Positions 8,798 through 16,026 are shown, counted from the first letter of the stretch. The stretch is DNA of 64,000 nt from Archaeoglobaceae archaeon (GCA_038734275.1 JAVYOO010000003.1:62001-126000); one strand, 5' to 3'. Numbers and translations are program-made. Notes: generated by a model not told the origin, from the letters alone.

Positions 8798-10054
8798 ATG
8801 TATTCGGAAGTCTTCAGTATAATTCGAAAGCACAATGAAATGATGAGAAATTCAATTCCGCTGATCGCAAGCGAAAATCTGACATCCCAGCTTGTAAGAA
8901 AGTGCTATATGTCAGACTTCGGGCACAGATACGCAGAGGGTAAGGTGGGGGAGAGATATTACGCTGGTTGCAAGTTCATCGATGAAATCGAGTCTCTTGC
9001 CATAGAACTCACAAAAAAGCTATTCGATGCTGAACACGTAAATGTTCAGCCGATCTCAGGTGTGGTGGCAAATCTTGCAGGCCTTTTTGCACTTACTAAT
9101 CCAGATGACGTTGTTTTCAGCATCTCTGTTCCATGTGGGGGGCATATAAGTCATGACAAAATGTCCGCGGTTGGTCTAAGGGGTTTAAGGGTTGTCTACT
9201 ACCCTTTCGACATAGAAAGTATGAACATAGATATTTCAGCAACCGAAAAGATGGCAAAAGAGGCAAAACCGAAGTTATTCATTCTTGGCTCAAGTCTTAT
9301 ACTATTTAGACAGCCAGTTAAGGAAATCGCAGAGATTGCTGAAAAAATTGGAGCAAGAGTGATGTTTGACGCAAGTCACGTTCTTGGTCTGATTGCTGGG
9401 AAAGTTTATCCTAACCCACTCAAAGAGGGGGCGGACTTGCTCACCGCTTCAACCCATAAAACGTTCTTTGGTCCTCAGCGAGGGCTTATAATGAGCAAAA
9501 AGGAAATTTCAAAAAAGGTAGATAGAGCTGTTTTCCCCGGAGTTGTAAGCAACCACCATCTACACTCCCTCGCTGGCTACGTTATTGCGGTCATGGAAAT
9601 GCTTGAATTCGGCGAAGAATATGCAAGACAGATCGTTAGAAATGCCAAAGTTCTTGCGGAAACTTTGCACGAGCTTGGGTACAAAGTTCTTGGAGAGAAG
9701 CATGGCTTTACTGAAACGCATCAGGTTGCGGTAGATGTTCGTGCTTTGGGTGGCGGTGAAGCGGTTGCAAGAAAGCTTGAAACCGTTGGAATAATTTTAA
9801 ACAAGAATCTCCTTCCATGGGATAGCTTGGAGCAGACTGCGAACCCTTCAGGAATTAGAATAGGTGTTCAGGAAGTAACAAGACTCGGGATGAAGGAGAG
9901 TGAAATGAAGGTGATCGCAGAATTCATAGATTCGACGCTAAAGGGTAAGAAAAGCGTTGAGAGTATAAGAAAAGAAATTTCAGAATTCAGAAGAGATTTT
10001 CAGACTGTTAAGTATACCTTTGAAGAGTGCGATGCATATTCCGATTTATGCTGA
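8798..10054 (+). CDS. glyA: Serine hydroxymethyltransferase
   Basis: A 418-residue PLP enzyme that interconverts serine and glycine while loading a one-carbon unit on (methano)pterin. Visible signatures: 'NLTSQLVRKCYMSDFGHRYAEG' region near residue 30, 'NVQPISGVVANLAG' near residue 85 and the PLP-lysine motif 'STHKTFFGPQRG' near residue 225. Length is normal for archaeal GlyA. The ATG at 8798 is preferred over the in-frame TTG at 8792 because of the TATA spacing. The 3' end overlaps the following NSUN methylase by 7 bases. Confidence 0.94.
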   Translation: MYSEVFSIIRKHNEMMRNSIPLIASENLTSQLVRKCYMSDFGHRYAEGKVGERYYAGCKFIDEIESLAIELTKKLFDAEHVNVQPISGVVANLAGLFALTNPDDVVFSISVPCGGHISHDKMSAVGLRGLRVVYYPFDIESMNIDISATEKMAKEAKPKLFILGSSLILFRQPVKEIAEIAEKIGARVMFDASHVLGLIAGKVYPNPLKEGADLLTASTHKTFFGPQRGLIMSKKEISKKVDRAVFPGVVSNHHLHSLAGYVIAVMEMLEFGEEYARQIVRNAKVLAETLHELGYKVLGEKHGFTETHQVAVDVRALGGGEAVARKLETVGIILNKNLLPWDSLEQTANPSGIRIGVQEVTRLGMKESEMKVIAEFIDSTLKGKKSVESIRKEISEFRRDFQTVKYTFEECDAYSDLC

Positions 10055-10950
10055 GAGAAATAAATCCGGTTTTGTTTGAGAGGCTTTCGAGGATTGATGG
10101 CTCAAAAGAATTTTTTGAATATCTCGAAAAGCCTTTAAGAAAGAGCCTAAGGATAAACACCCTTAAGGCTGATTTGGATTTTGTTTTAAATAGACTTTCA
10201 GATTTAATAGAAGAGAAGATTCCGTGGTGCAAAGAGGGGGTTTATGTTAAAACCGAAGATCTTGCTTCAATTCCTGAGCACCAGCTTGGAGTTGTTTTTT
10301 CGCAATCCGCAGTCTCGATGATTCCTCCACTTTTGATGGATCTCAAGCCCGGGATGATTGTTCTTGATCTCTGTGCATCTCCTGGAGCGAAGACAACACA
10401 AATAGCACAATATATGGCGAACGAAGGCTGCATTATTGCGAACGACGTTAAACTTGACAGGATAAACATGCTTGTATCAAATCTACAGAAATGCGGGGTT
10501 TTAATAGCAAGGGTAACGATGATGGATGGCAGAAAGTTCGCAAAATTTGAGAAAAAATTCGATGCTGTGCTCGTTGATGCACCTTGCAGTAATCTCGGAA
10601 TGATAAGGAAGAACTTCACGCACGCAAAGGGATGGAGTCTGAAGAAAAGCCTTGATTTGTCAAAACTGCAGAAGGAGCTGATTATGGCGGGCTACAGAGC
10701 TCTAAAACCGGGTGGCATTCTCGTTTACTCAACCTGCACGTTCGAGCCCTTGGAGAATGAGGAAGTCGTTGATTATCTATTGAGGAACACGGAAGCAAAA
10801 ATAGAGGAGATAAAACTTCCAATAAACGCAATAGGCGGTTTTACTGAGTTTGATGGCAAAGAATACCTTCACGAGGTGAGAAAATGTCTTCGAATTCATC
10901 CGCAGATGAACGACACAGAAGGATTTTTTGTAGCGAAACTGACGAAGTGA
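10048..10950 (+). CDS. NSUN/RsmB-family RNA (cytosine-5-)methyltransferase
   Basis: A 300-residue NOL1/NOP2/Sun-family enzyme. An N-terminal RNA-binding segment (residues 1-90; 'SLRINTLK') precedes the Rossmann methyltransferase: 'DLCASPGAKTTQIAQ' (SAM motif I) near residue 108, 'VDAPCSNLG' containing the motif IV Cys near residue 178, and 'VYSTCTFEPLENEEVV' with the catalytic motif VI Cys near residue 225. It ends at 'TEGFFVAKL', so it lacks the C-terminal PUA domain of RsmF-type enzymes; that domain is encoded by the next gene. The ATG at 10048 was preferred to a GTG at 10027 that lies deeper inside glyA. Confidence 0.92.
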   Translation: MLREINPVLFERLSRIDGSKEFFEYLEKPLRKSLRINTLKADLDFVLNRLSDLIEEKIPWCKEGVYVKTEDLASIPEHQLGVVFSQSAVSMIPPLLMDLKPGMIVLDLCASPGAKTTQIAQYMANEGCIIANDVKLDRINMLVSNLQKCGVLIARVTMMDGRKFAKFEKKFDAVLVDAPCSNLGMIRKNFTHAKGWSLKKSLDLSKLQKELIMAGYRALKPGGILVYSTCTFEPLENEEVVDYLLRNTEAKIEEIKLPINAIGGFTEFDGKEYLHEVRKCLRIHPQMNDTEGFFVAKLTK

Positions 10951-11342
10951 AGAAGCTTTTGAAAGAGCAGTTCGATGCAGAAGTAGATCTGAAGTTCATC
11001 ATTAGTGGGAAGAGAAGAGTTTACGCTTACAAGGACTTTGATTGTCCTCTGAGAGGTAAAAGCAGGGGAATTTACTTTGGGAAAATTGAGAAGCAGGGGC
11101 TAAGGCTTTCAATTGAAGGTAGCTTTATAGTTGGTAGAGTTGCCAAAAAAGGTATAGTTGAGTTGAATGAAGAGCAAGCTTTGAAATGGTTAAGTGGTGA
11201 GGACATCGAAGCAAAGTTTGAGGGTTTCTGCATTCTTAAGTGGGGTCAATACTTTCTTGGCAGTGGAAAGGGAAATGGCAAGATTATCAAGAATTATGTG
11301 CCAAAGGATAGAAGATTGAAAATTTACCAATCCGAATGTTAA
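10947..11342 (+). CDS. Stand-alone RsmF-type PUA-like RNA-binding domain protein
   Basis: A 131-residue protein whose pattern 'F.VGRV.KKG', 'ALKWLSGEDI' and 'GQYFLGSGKGNGKIIKNYVPKDRRL' matches the PUA-like C-terminal domain of RsmF-type m5C methyltransferases. The preceding NSUN gene lacks this domain, so enzyme and RNA-binding module are encoded separately but adjacently. The GTG at 10947 makes a GTGA overlap with the NSUN stop. An ATG at 10884, preceded by GAGGTGA, is in the same frame, but that stretch also encodes the conserved end of the methylase and adds a low-complexity Ser-rich tail, so I regard it as less likely. Confidence 0.78.
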   Translation: MKKLLKEQFDAEVDLKFIISGKRRVYAYKDFDCPLRGKSRGIYFGKIEKQGLRLSIEGSFIVGRVAKKGIVELNEEQALKWLSGEDIEAKFEGFCILKWGQYFLGSGKGNGKIIKNYVPKDRRLKIYQSEC

Positions 11343-11347
11343 AATTA

Positions 11348-11422
11348 TGCTCCGGCCGGGATTTGAACCCGGGGCTCAGGCTCGAAAGGCCTGGATGTTT
11401 GACCGGGCTACACCACCGGAGC
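11348..11422 (-). tRNA. tRNA-Glu (anticodon TTC)
   Basis: The minus strand folds into a full cloverleaf: a 7-bp GCTCCGG/CCGGAGC acceptor stem, a D-arm with GTAGCCCGGTC, an anticodon stem CAGGC/GCCTG around CTTTCGA (anticodon TTC) and a T-arm CCGGG-TTCAAAT-CCCGG. The discriminator is A; CCA is not encoded and no intron is seen. It points toward the PUA-domain gene. Confidence 0.97.
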
Positions 11423-11487
11423 TTATATCTTCGCTATGTATAGATTTAAATCTCTTTCGCTGAAGACTTCCTAAGGCTTAAGGCGAA

Positions 11488-11500
11488 AAAGTTTTAAATG
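11488..11500 (+). promoter_or_regulatory. TATA-like box upstream of the Lys-rich small gene
   Basis: AAAGTTTTAAATG is centred about 25 bases before the ATG at 11519, the archaeal leaderless spacing. It supports expression of the very short gene downstream. Confidence 0.45.
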
Positions 11501-11518
11501 GATAATCGGATTTATTAC

Positions 11519-11602
11519 ATGGCAAAGTGTGGAGCGGGAAAGAAGAAGGCAGAGAAGAAGGAAGAAAAGACCACTGAAAAAGAGAAAAAGACAAAAAAGT
11601 AA
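11519..11602 (+). CDS. Lys-rich 27-residue peptide, function unknown
   Basis: A short open frame of 28 codons begins MAKCGAGKKK and continues with an almost pure Lys/Glu/Thr composition. A TATA-like box about 25 bases upstream and a T-rich stretch at 11606-11620 right after the stop frame it as an independent transcription unit. The single Cys-Gly-Ala-Gly-Lys N-terminus followed by a charged tail resembles short nucleic-acid- or ribosome-associated archaeal peptides, but I do not recognise a named family. An in-frame ATG at 11498 falls inside the promoter and is unlikely. Confidence 0.5.
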   Translation: MAKCGAGKKKAEKKEEKTTEKEKKTKK

Positions 11603-11605
11603 GTT

Positions 11606-11620
11606 AACATTTTTATTTTT
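11606..11620 (+). terminator. T-rich putative archaeal terminator
   Basis: The stretch ACATTTTTATTTTTT follows the stop of the 27-residue peptide gene within five bases. Archaeal termination commonly uses oligo-T on the coding strand without a hairpin, as here. Confidence 0.4.
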
Positions 11621-11678
11621 TAGTATCCGAATTTCGATCTCATAGAAACACTTATTAATGCCATGCCAGGGGTTTTAT

Positions 11679-12299
11679 ATGGCTCTCAAGATCATAATAA
11701 AGGGCAAAGTTCACGGAGTTGGCTACAGGGTAAAGCTCATAAATATGGCTTTAGAATACGGAATTGACAGATTTGCAGTTTTTAACACATTTACGAATGG
11801 TAAAGAAGCAGTTATGATTTTGGTTGACGCTCCTGAAGAGATTTTAGAGCTTTTAAAGGAAAGAATAAAGGCTGAAAAACCCGAAAAGGCAATTGTTGAG
11901 TCCGTAGAATTTCTGGAATGTCGCTTTAGCGTTCCGCCGATTGAGAGAAGTATGCAGGCATTTCAGATCGAGCACTGGGGTAAGGCAATTCCTATAATGC
12001 TCAACATGCTTGAAAAACAGGATTTGATGCTTGAAAAGCAGGACAAAATGCTTGAAAAACAGGATCTGATGCTCGAAAAAATGGATCTGATGCTCGAAAA
12101 GCAAGATTTGATGCTTGAGAAGCAAGACAAGATGCTCGAAAAACAGGATCTGGTGATCAACAAGCTTGATGAGACAAAACAAGAGCTTGGGAGTAAGATC
12201 GATCAAACAAGGGAAGATCTAGCTGAACGACTTGACGAAACAAATGCCAAGCTTGAGCTTCTCCGCTCAGATCTCAGAGATTACCTTGAAAAAACATGA
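11679..12299 (+). CDS. Acylphosphatase-like domain fused to a heptad-repeat coiled coil
   Basis: A 206-residue protein. Residues 2-90 are an acylphosphatase-like fold: 'IIIKGKVHGVGYR' is the acylphosphatase signature with the catalytic-type Arg, although the usual downstream catalytic Asn motif 'GWVRN..DG' is degenerate ('FAVFNTFTNGK'). Residues 110-158 are seven consecutive copies of the heptad MLEKQD(L/K), followed by a less regular coiled coil to the C-terminus. The ATG at 11679 fits a CTTATTAA box about 25 bases upstream; an ATG at 11658 is too close to it. A tethered oligomer with an acylphosphatase-like head is the likely structure; the substrate and role are unknown. Confidence 0.75.
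   Translation: MALKIIIKGKVHGVGYRVKLINMALEYGIDRFAVFNTFTNGKEAVMILVDAPEEILELLKERIKAEKPEKAIVESVEFLECRFSVPPIERSMQAFQIEHWGKAIPIMLNMLEKQDLMLEKQDKMLEKQDLMLEKMDLMLEKQDLMLEKQDKMLEKQDLVINKLDETKQELGSKIDQTREDLAERLDETNAKLELLRSDLRDYLEKT
12006..12152 (+). repeat. Seven 21-bp coding heptad repeats
   Basis: Seven in-frame 21-base units each encode MLEKQDL, MLEKQDK or MLEKMDL. Codon choices differ between units (CTT/CTC, AAA/AAG), so they are not a fresh slippage product, but the array could still expand or contract by unequal recombination. Confidence 0.85.
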
Positions 12300-12361
12300 A
12301 AGAGCTGAATGCAAGGATCTTAAGGATCGAAGAGGCTTTGAGGAAAGCGGGGCTGATGTAA
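12296..12361 (+). CDS. Possible 21-residue overlapping peptide
   Basis: An ATG overlapping the stop of the acylphosphatase/coiled-coil gene (ATGA) opens a 22-codon frame (MKELNARILRIEEALRKAGLM) that reads as one amphipathic helix similar in tone to the preceding coiled coil. It may be a real co-translated peptide or the remnant of a longer C-terminus cut by a stop. There is no other support. Confidence 0.25.
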   Translation: MKELNARILRIEEALRKAGLM

Positions 12362-12473
12362 AGCTTCTAAACCTTACCTGAATCTAATAGTTCATGTTTA
12401 AAACCACAAGATTTATTAACCGAGTTAGCAAAAGTCAAGGTAAAAAATTTTCACCTATGGGGCTCATAGCGAA

Positions 12474-12485
12474 AAATTTATATAC
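12474..12485 (+). promoter_or_regulatory. TATA-like box of the pilin gene
   Basis: AAATTTATATAC lies about 45 bases upstream of the pilin ATG. This gives a short leader that carries the strong GGAGGTGAT ribosome binding site at 12514-12522. It is one of the few genes here with both elements, consistent with high expression. Confidence 0.55.
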
Positions 12486-12525
12486 AGCTCATAACTACAA
12501 TAATAATGACGAAGGAGGTGATAAG

Positions 12526-12906
12526 ATGAGAAAGGATGAGAAAGGCGTCTCGCCAGTTATTGGCGTGATCCTGATGGTGGCAATAACAGTGATACTCGCG
12601 GCAGTGATAGCGAGTTTCGTGTTTGGCTTGAGCGGAACCGTGAAGCCAACAAAGACTCCAAGCGTTCAGGCAAAGAGAATCGATCAGAGCACGATTGAGT
12701 TTACACTCTACGATCTTGGAGGAGCCATGAGTGTAGGTAATTGTAGTATTAAATATGGAGGAACGGACGCAACACTCGATTCAAGTGATTTCACTGGAGT
12801 TGGATCGCAGATTCAATGCACTGACTGCGGTCCCGGATTGAAATCGCTGATACTCACATGCGATGTCGATGCAGCACCGCAGATCATACTGAACACGAAC
12901 ATGTAA
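12526..12906 (+). CDS. Type IV pilin-like protein (archaeal Pilin_N family)
   Basis: A 126-residue secreted subunit. The N-terminus MRKDEKG-VSPVIGVILMVAITVILA is the archaeal pilin signature: a charged leader, a prepilin-peptidase site after Gly, then a hydrophobic assembly helix. The surface part carries five Cys (around residues 67-110) including 'CTDCGPG', which could form disulfides. A perfect GGAGGTGAT ribosome binding site at 12514-12522 fixes the start. It heads a cluster with a paralogous pilin-like gene and two membrane proteins. Confidence 0.88.
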   Translation: MRKDEKGVSPVIGVILMVAITVILAAVIASFVFGLSGTVKPTKTPSVQAKRIDQSTIEFTLYDLGGAMSVGNCSIKYGGTDATLDSSDFTGVGSQIQCTDCGPGLKSLILTCDVDAAPQIILNTNM

Positions 12907-12907
12907 A

Positions 12908-12940
12908 GGTTTTTTATTTTTTATCGTTATTATTATTTTT
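12908..12940 (+). terminator. T-rich putative terminator after the pilin gene
   Basis: GGTTTTTTATTTTTTATCG followed by further T-rich sequence immediately after the pilin stop has the oligo-T character of archaeal terminators. It could make the abundant first pilin message monocistronic, with partial read-through into the cluster. Confidence 0.4.
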
Positions 12941-12966
12941 GGAAACGCCATAAATTATTTATATGG

Positions 12967-13344
12967 GTGATACATAAAAACTGCATGGAAGAGATCGGAA
13001 CAATACTGATGGTGGCAATTGTTGTTGTGATTGCTGGGGTAGTTGTGTCCTATTTTTACGGCTTTCCGTCTGCAATTCCGCAGACAAAGGTTCCCAACAT
13101 CCAGATAAAAAGAACTGGATACACTGTTGTCGAGTTCACACTTTACGACCTTGGCGGGGCACAGAGAGTGCACGACTGCACTGTGAAGTATGGAGGAGAA
13201 GATAAACAAGTCGTGCCCACAGACAGCTTTGAGGGTGTTGGCAGTCAGCTATACTGCAATGATTGTGGTCCCGGTTCTAAATCGCTTGTTTTCGTTTGCA
13301 AAGTTGATGATAAGGGACAAGTGGTTTTGAACGCCTTTATCTGA
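12967..13344 (+). CDS. Pilin-like paralogue lacking the usual peptidase site
   Basis: A 125-residue paralogue of the preceding pilin: the patterns 'VEFTLYDLGGA', 'C.VKYGG.D', 'F.GVGSQ..C.DCGPG.KSL' and 'LNAFI' align along the whole surface domain. The N-terminal helix 'IGTILMVAIVVVIAGVVV' is kept, but the leader reads IHKNCMEE, without the K-G/A-VSP cleavage site. Either a GTG (12967) or the ATG at 12985 can start it; the ATG lies about 26 bases after an AATTATTTATAT box and may be the true leaderless start, which would leave no leader at all. It may be anchored rather than processed. Confidence 0.75.
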   Translation: MIHKNCMEEIGTILMVAIVVVIAGVVVSYFYGFPSAIPQTKVPNIQIKRTGYTVVEFTLYDLGGAQRVHDCTVKYGGEDKQVVPTDSFEGVGSQLYCNDCGPGSKSLVFVCKVDDKGQVVLNAFI

Positions 13345-13347
13345 AGC

Positions 13348-13713
13348 ATGAACCTAAAAGTCTCAATGCTTATAATTGCATTTTTATTTGTGCTTTTTAC
13401 CTTTTCGAGATCAATCTACCCGCTAAAACACACAGAAGTTGAATTAGAGTTTTTCAATCAAACCAATAACTGTTCTCCAGAAGTCCATGTAAAGATCAGG
13501 CAATTGGGCATCGAAAACGTGATTTCAAGCTGTGTTATATCAAAAGAACCATTAAATGCTAACTGCACAGCAAAAAGGCTTCTTTCAGATGTCAAACTTG
13601 ATTCTGTTTGCATCGATACTGAAAATGCAATATGGTTATTATCGCTATACGGAAAGCAGACGTGGTTCAGCGTAGTTCAGATCGAACTTAGAAACGAGAC
13701 TCTGAGGGTTTAA
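13348..13713 (+). CDS. Small membrane-anchored extracellular protein, unknown
   Basis: A 121-residue protein with an N-terminal signal or anchor (residues 5-22) and an extracellular domain rich in beta-type residues with five Cys, several followed by Asn-Cys-Ser/Thr type sequons ('NNCS', 'NCT'). It starts 3 bases after the pilin-like gene stop and ends one base before the membrane protein gene, so it belongs to the surface cluster. A minor pilin or assembly partner is plausible but not shown. Confidence 0.65.
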   Translation: MNLKVSMLIIAFLFVLFTFSRSIYPLKHTEVELEFFNQTNNCSPEVHVKIRQLGIENVISSCVISKEPLNANCTAKRLLSDVKLDSVCIDTENAIWLLSLYGKQTWFSVVQIELRNETLRV

Positions 13714-13714
13714 A

Positions 13715-15244
13715 ATGAAGCATTTGTTAATCATTTCTTTTACTCTGATAGCCTTTTTGAGCAACCACTACTTTCTTAACGATGAAGTTGTGGTAGCCCT
13801 TCAGGTTCAGAGCATAGAATCCAACTTCTCTCTGGCTACAGATAAGCTCATAATTTATCAAGCTATTCCCGGCTTTGAATTTAACGGAAACGTATATGCC
13901 CCGTTTACGTATCTACTTCCGATTTTTGCATATCCAATAAACAAGTTTCTGCTTTTCTTGAACTATTTCGGATATCCAGATCTGATTTTAGCCTTAATAG
14001 CCCCAGCGGGATTCCTTTTTTTATCATTAGAATACAGAAAGCTTAGAATTCCTGCAATCGCCTTCTTTTTACTGAATTTAATTCTTTTTAAACCCATCTA
14101 TAGATTTGAAGACTGGAGTGCAGTATACTCTGTAAAATTTTTAAACATCGTATTCATAACAATTGCCACAATAATTTTATACAAGATTCTGAGAGAAAAA
14201 GTTGATGAAAAAGTTGCCACATCTGGAGCTTTTCTCTTCGTATTCGCAACTCCGATAGCATACTGGACTATTTCAGCCAAGGCTCATGCCCTATCATTGC
14301 TAATGGTAGTTTTATCTGCTTACTGCATCGATCTTTATTGTAAGTCAAATAAAGCACGCTATGTGTTTTTATCGTCGGTGATCGCTGGTCTCAGCGTTTC
14401 AATACGTTCTATCGATGGTATTGCGATATTTATGTCAATTTTGATCTTTATACTAATCTACCAGAAATCAAGGGTTCCATACTCAATTGCCGGTTTTTCG
14501 GTTGGTTATATTCCATGTGCAATTTTCGGCTACGCTGTTTTTGGTATCCCTTTGCCTGTTGAAATCATCGGAAATCTCTTTTCAGAACAGAAATTTGTGA
14601 GAAGCTCGAATATTCTGGATTTAATCCCGATGATACCGCTAATCCTCTTTGGAATAAACTTCAAAACTCTTGGAATGATGAATTTTTCGCCAATTCTTGC
14701 TATTTTGATATTGCCAACCTATCGAGCGATCAAGAGCAAGCGGATCTCACTTTCAAGCTTCGAAAAGTTTCTGCTTGTATTTGGGTTTGTATTCTTTGTG
14801 TTATACCTGCCTTTTATAAGTTCCGGCGTGATAGACACAAAAGTCAGGGATTATCGCTTTTACCTACCACTATATTTTCCGCTAATCTATATAATCTCAA
14901 CAAAAATCAGACCAGAAATCGATTTCTCAGTGCTTATAACCACTATCTTCTGTTATTCAGCTGTCACTTCCGTTCTGGTTTCAATATTTCGGGACTACAT
15001 TTCCTACATAATATACGTTTATTTTGGAGTCTCTTGTTTTTTAATCCTCGTTTTCATTCTTTATGAGAAGTTTGGGAAATCGAAACCTGAAGTTATACCT
15101 CTGGCAATTCTTCCAGTGGTTTTCATGATATCAGACCAGTTGAATGGATACTTCGGTCCTTACGACGTTCACTTCATTTTACCGGTTTTGGATCGCTTTT
15201 CAGAATTATTATTCTGGATCAGGGTTATTTTACTCTTAGGCTAA
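13715..15244 (+). CDS. Polytopic membrane protein, GT-C glycosyltransferase-like
   Basis: A 509-residue protein with about 11-12 hydrophobic segments over its whole length. The first long loop (residues 20-60, containing 'NDEVVVALQVQS') sits where GT-C enzymes carry their acidic catalytic loop. The 'SVRSIDG'-type and 'KVRDYRFYLPLYFPL' segments recall dolichol-sugar-dependent mannosyl/arabinosyl transferases. The assignment is by topology and context (it ends a pilin cluster, whose products are typically N-glycosylated); no catalytic residue was proven. A degraded duplicate of its C-terminal part follows at once. Confidence 0.6.
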   Translation: MKHLLIISFTLIAFLSNHYFLNDEVVVALQVQSIESNFSLATDKLIIYQAIPGFEFNGNVYAPFTYLLPIFAYPINKFLLFLNYFGYPDLILALIAPAGFLFLSLEYRKLRIPAIAFFLLNLILFKPIYRFEDWSAVYSVKFLNIVFITIATIILYKILREKVDEKVATSGAFLFVFATPIAYWTISAKAHALSLLMVVLSAYCIDLYCKSNKARYVFLSSVIAGLSVSIRSIDGIAIFMSILIFILIYQKSRVPYSIAGFSVGYIPCAIFGYAVFGIPLPVEIIGNLFSEQKFVRSSNILDLIPMIPLILFGINFKTLGMMNFSPILAILILPTYRAIKSKRISLSSFEKFLLVFGFVFFVLYLPFISSGVIDTKVRDYRFYLPLYFPLIYIISTKIRPEIDFSVLITTIFCYSAVTSVLVSIFRDYISYIIYVYFGVSCFLILVFILYEKFGKSKPEVIPLAILPVVFMISDQLNGYFGPYDVHFILPVLDRFSELLFWIRVILLLG

Positions 15245-15253
15245 GGATAAGGT

Positions 15254-15727
15254 TAAAATTTAAGCTGGAAAATTTTCAACTTATTTTTTCTGCTCTCTAC
15301 CTTCCTGATCTACCTCCCCTTCCTAAGCGATGGCGTTGTCAAAACAGGAGTTCGTGACTACTGATTTTTGCTCCCGATCTACATTCCAGTTGCCTATTTT
15401 CTTGCAAAGGCTAAATTCGAAATAGAGCTTCGCTCACTGCCAATTATCGCTCTCTGCTTTGCAATTCCCGCAATTCTGCTCGTTTCTCTTTTAAATATCC
15501 ACGAATTGCTAAGCTTTGCTTATCTTGCAGTCTCTACCGCATTGGCTTTGACTTTCCTTCTCGCGGAGAAATTCAAAAACAAAGCAGAGATCTGCTCTTT
15601 GTCGATTCTTCCAATCATTTTCATTGTTTCAGACGTCACCAAAGCCTACTTCAGCCCATACGACATCCACTTTCTCAATCCACTGCTTGACAGATTCGTT
15701 GAGCTTCTTCTCTGGCTTAAAGGATAA
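15254..15727 (+). pseudogene. Decayed duplicate of the GT-C-like protein C-terminus
   Basis: The reading frame just downstream encodes a copy of the last ~150 residues of the preceding membrane protein: compare 'LPIYIPVAYF', 'ILPIIFIVSD', 'YFSPYDIHFLNPLLDRFVELLLWL' with 'LPLYFPLIYI', 'ILPVVFMISD', 'YFGPYDVHFILPVLDRFSELLFWI'. The homology extends upstream of a TGA at 15362-15364, which falls where the parent has Arg in VRDYRF (a CGA-to-TGA-type change), and probably crosses a frameshift near 15280. No start codon or promoter is seen, so this is a remnant of a tandem duplication rather than a gene. Confidence 0.8.
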
Positions 15728-15908
15728 TATTTATCAATAGCTGAGAAATCTAATCCCAATCCTGAATAGCCTTAGTCTAAAGAGATAAATCGGATTTTGG
15801 CGAATTGGAAATCTGAGCTAAAATATTGTTTAAAGTTAAAAATTCTCCAAATTGAACAAATTACTTTTCCATTTTTGCTAAATTGAATTGGTGGAGCTAA
15901 AAAGAAAA

Positions 15909-15972
15909 CGCGTGCTGTGCTACATGCGTATGCAAGCGTAAGCTTGCTACGCTGTATGCACATGCGAACGCC
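15909..15972. repeat. Inter-module repeat, copy 1
   Basis: Begins CGCGTGCT and ends GCGAACGCCAA like the copies at 16027, 17499 and 19034, but its centre is replaced by the hairpin sequence. Function unknown. Confidence 0.6.
15911..15966. repeat. Imperfect palindrome / hairpin
   Basis: The core GCAAGC-GTAA-GCTTGC (15932-15947) is a perfect stem with a four-base loop. It is extended by GCGTA/TACGC with one bulged base, then more loosely by TGTGC...GCACA out to about 15966. The outer bases (CGTGCT... and ...GCGAACGCC) are shared with the repeats between the toxin-antitoxin modules, so this is the hairpin-forming version of that element. Confidence 0.75.
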
Positions 15973-16026
15973 AATTTTTGATGGCTAAAGTTTTTCAGTC
16001 AAAGAGAATAGAAATCGAGTTATAAA

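Noticed and set aside
11853-12206. Minus-strand frames with repeated FFKHQILFFEH units
   Set aside because: They are the antisense of the coding heptad repeat and inherit its periodicity.
12296-12361. The 21-residue overlapping frame as a confirmed gene
   Set aside because: It is listed only as a low-confidence possibility: its single support is an ATGA overlap and helical character.
15772-15963. A 63-codon minus-strand frame over the hairpin
   Set aside because: Its coding content derives from the palindrome and AT-rich spacer. It has no recognisable family, promoter or ribosome binding site.
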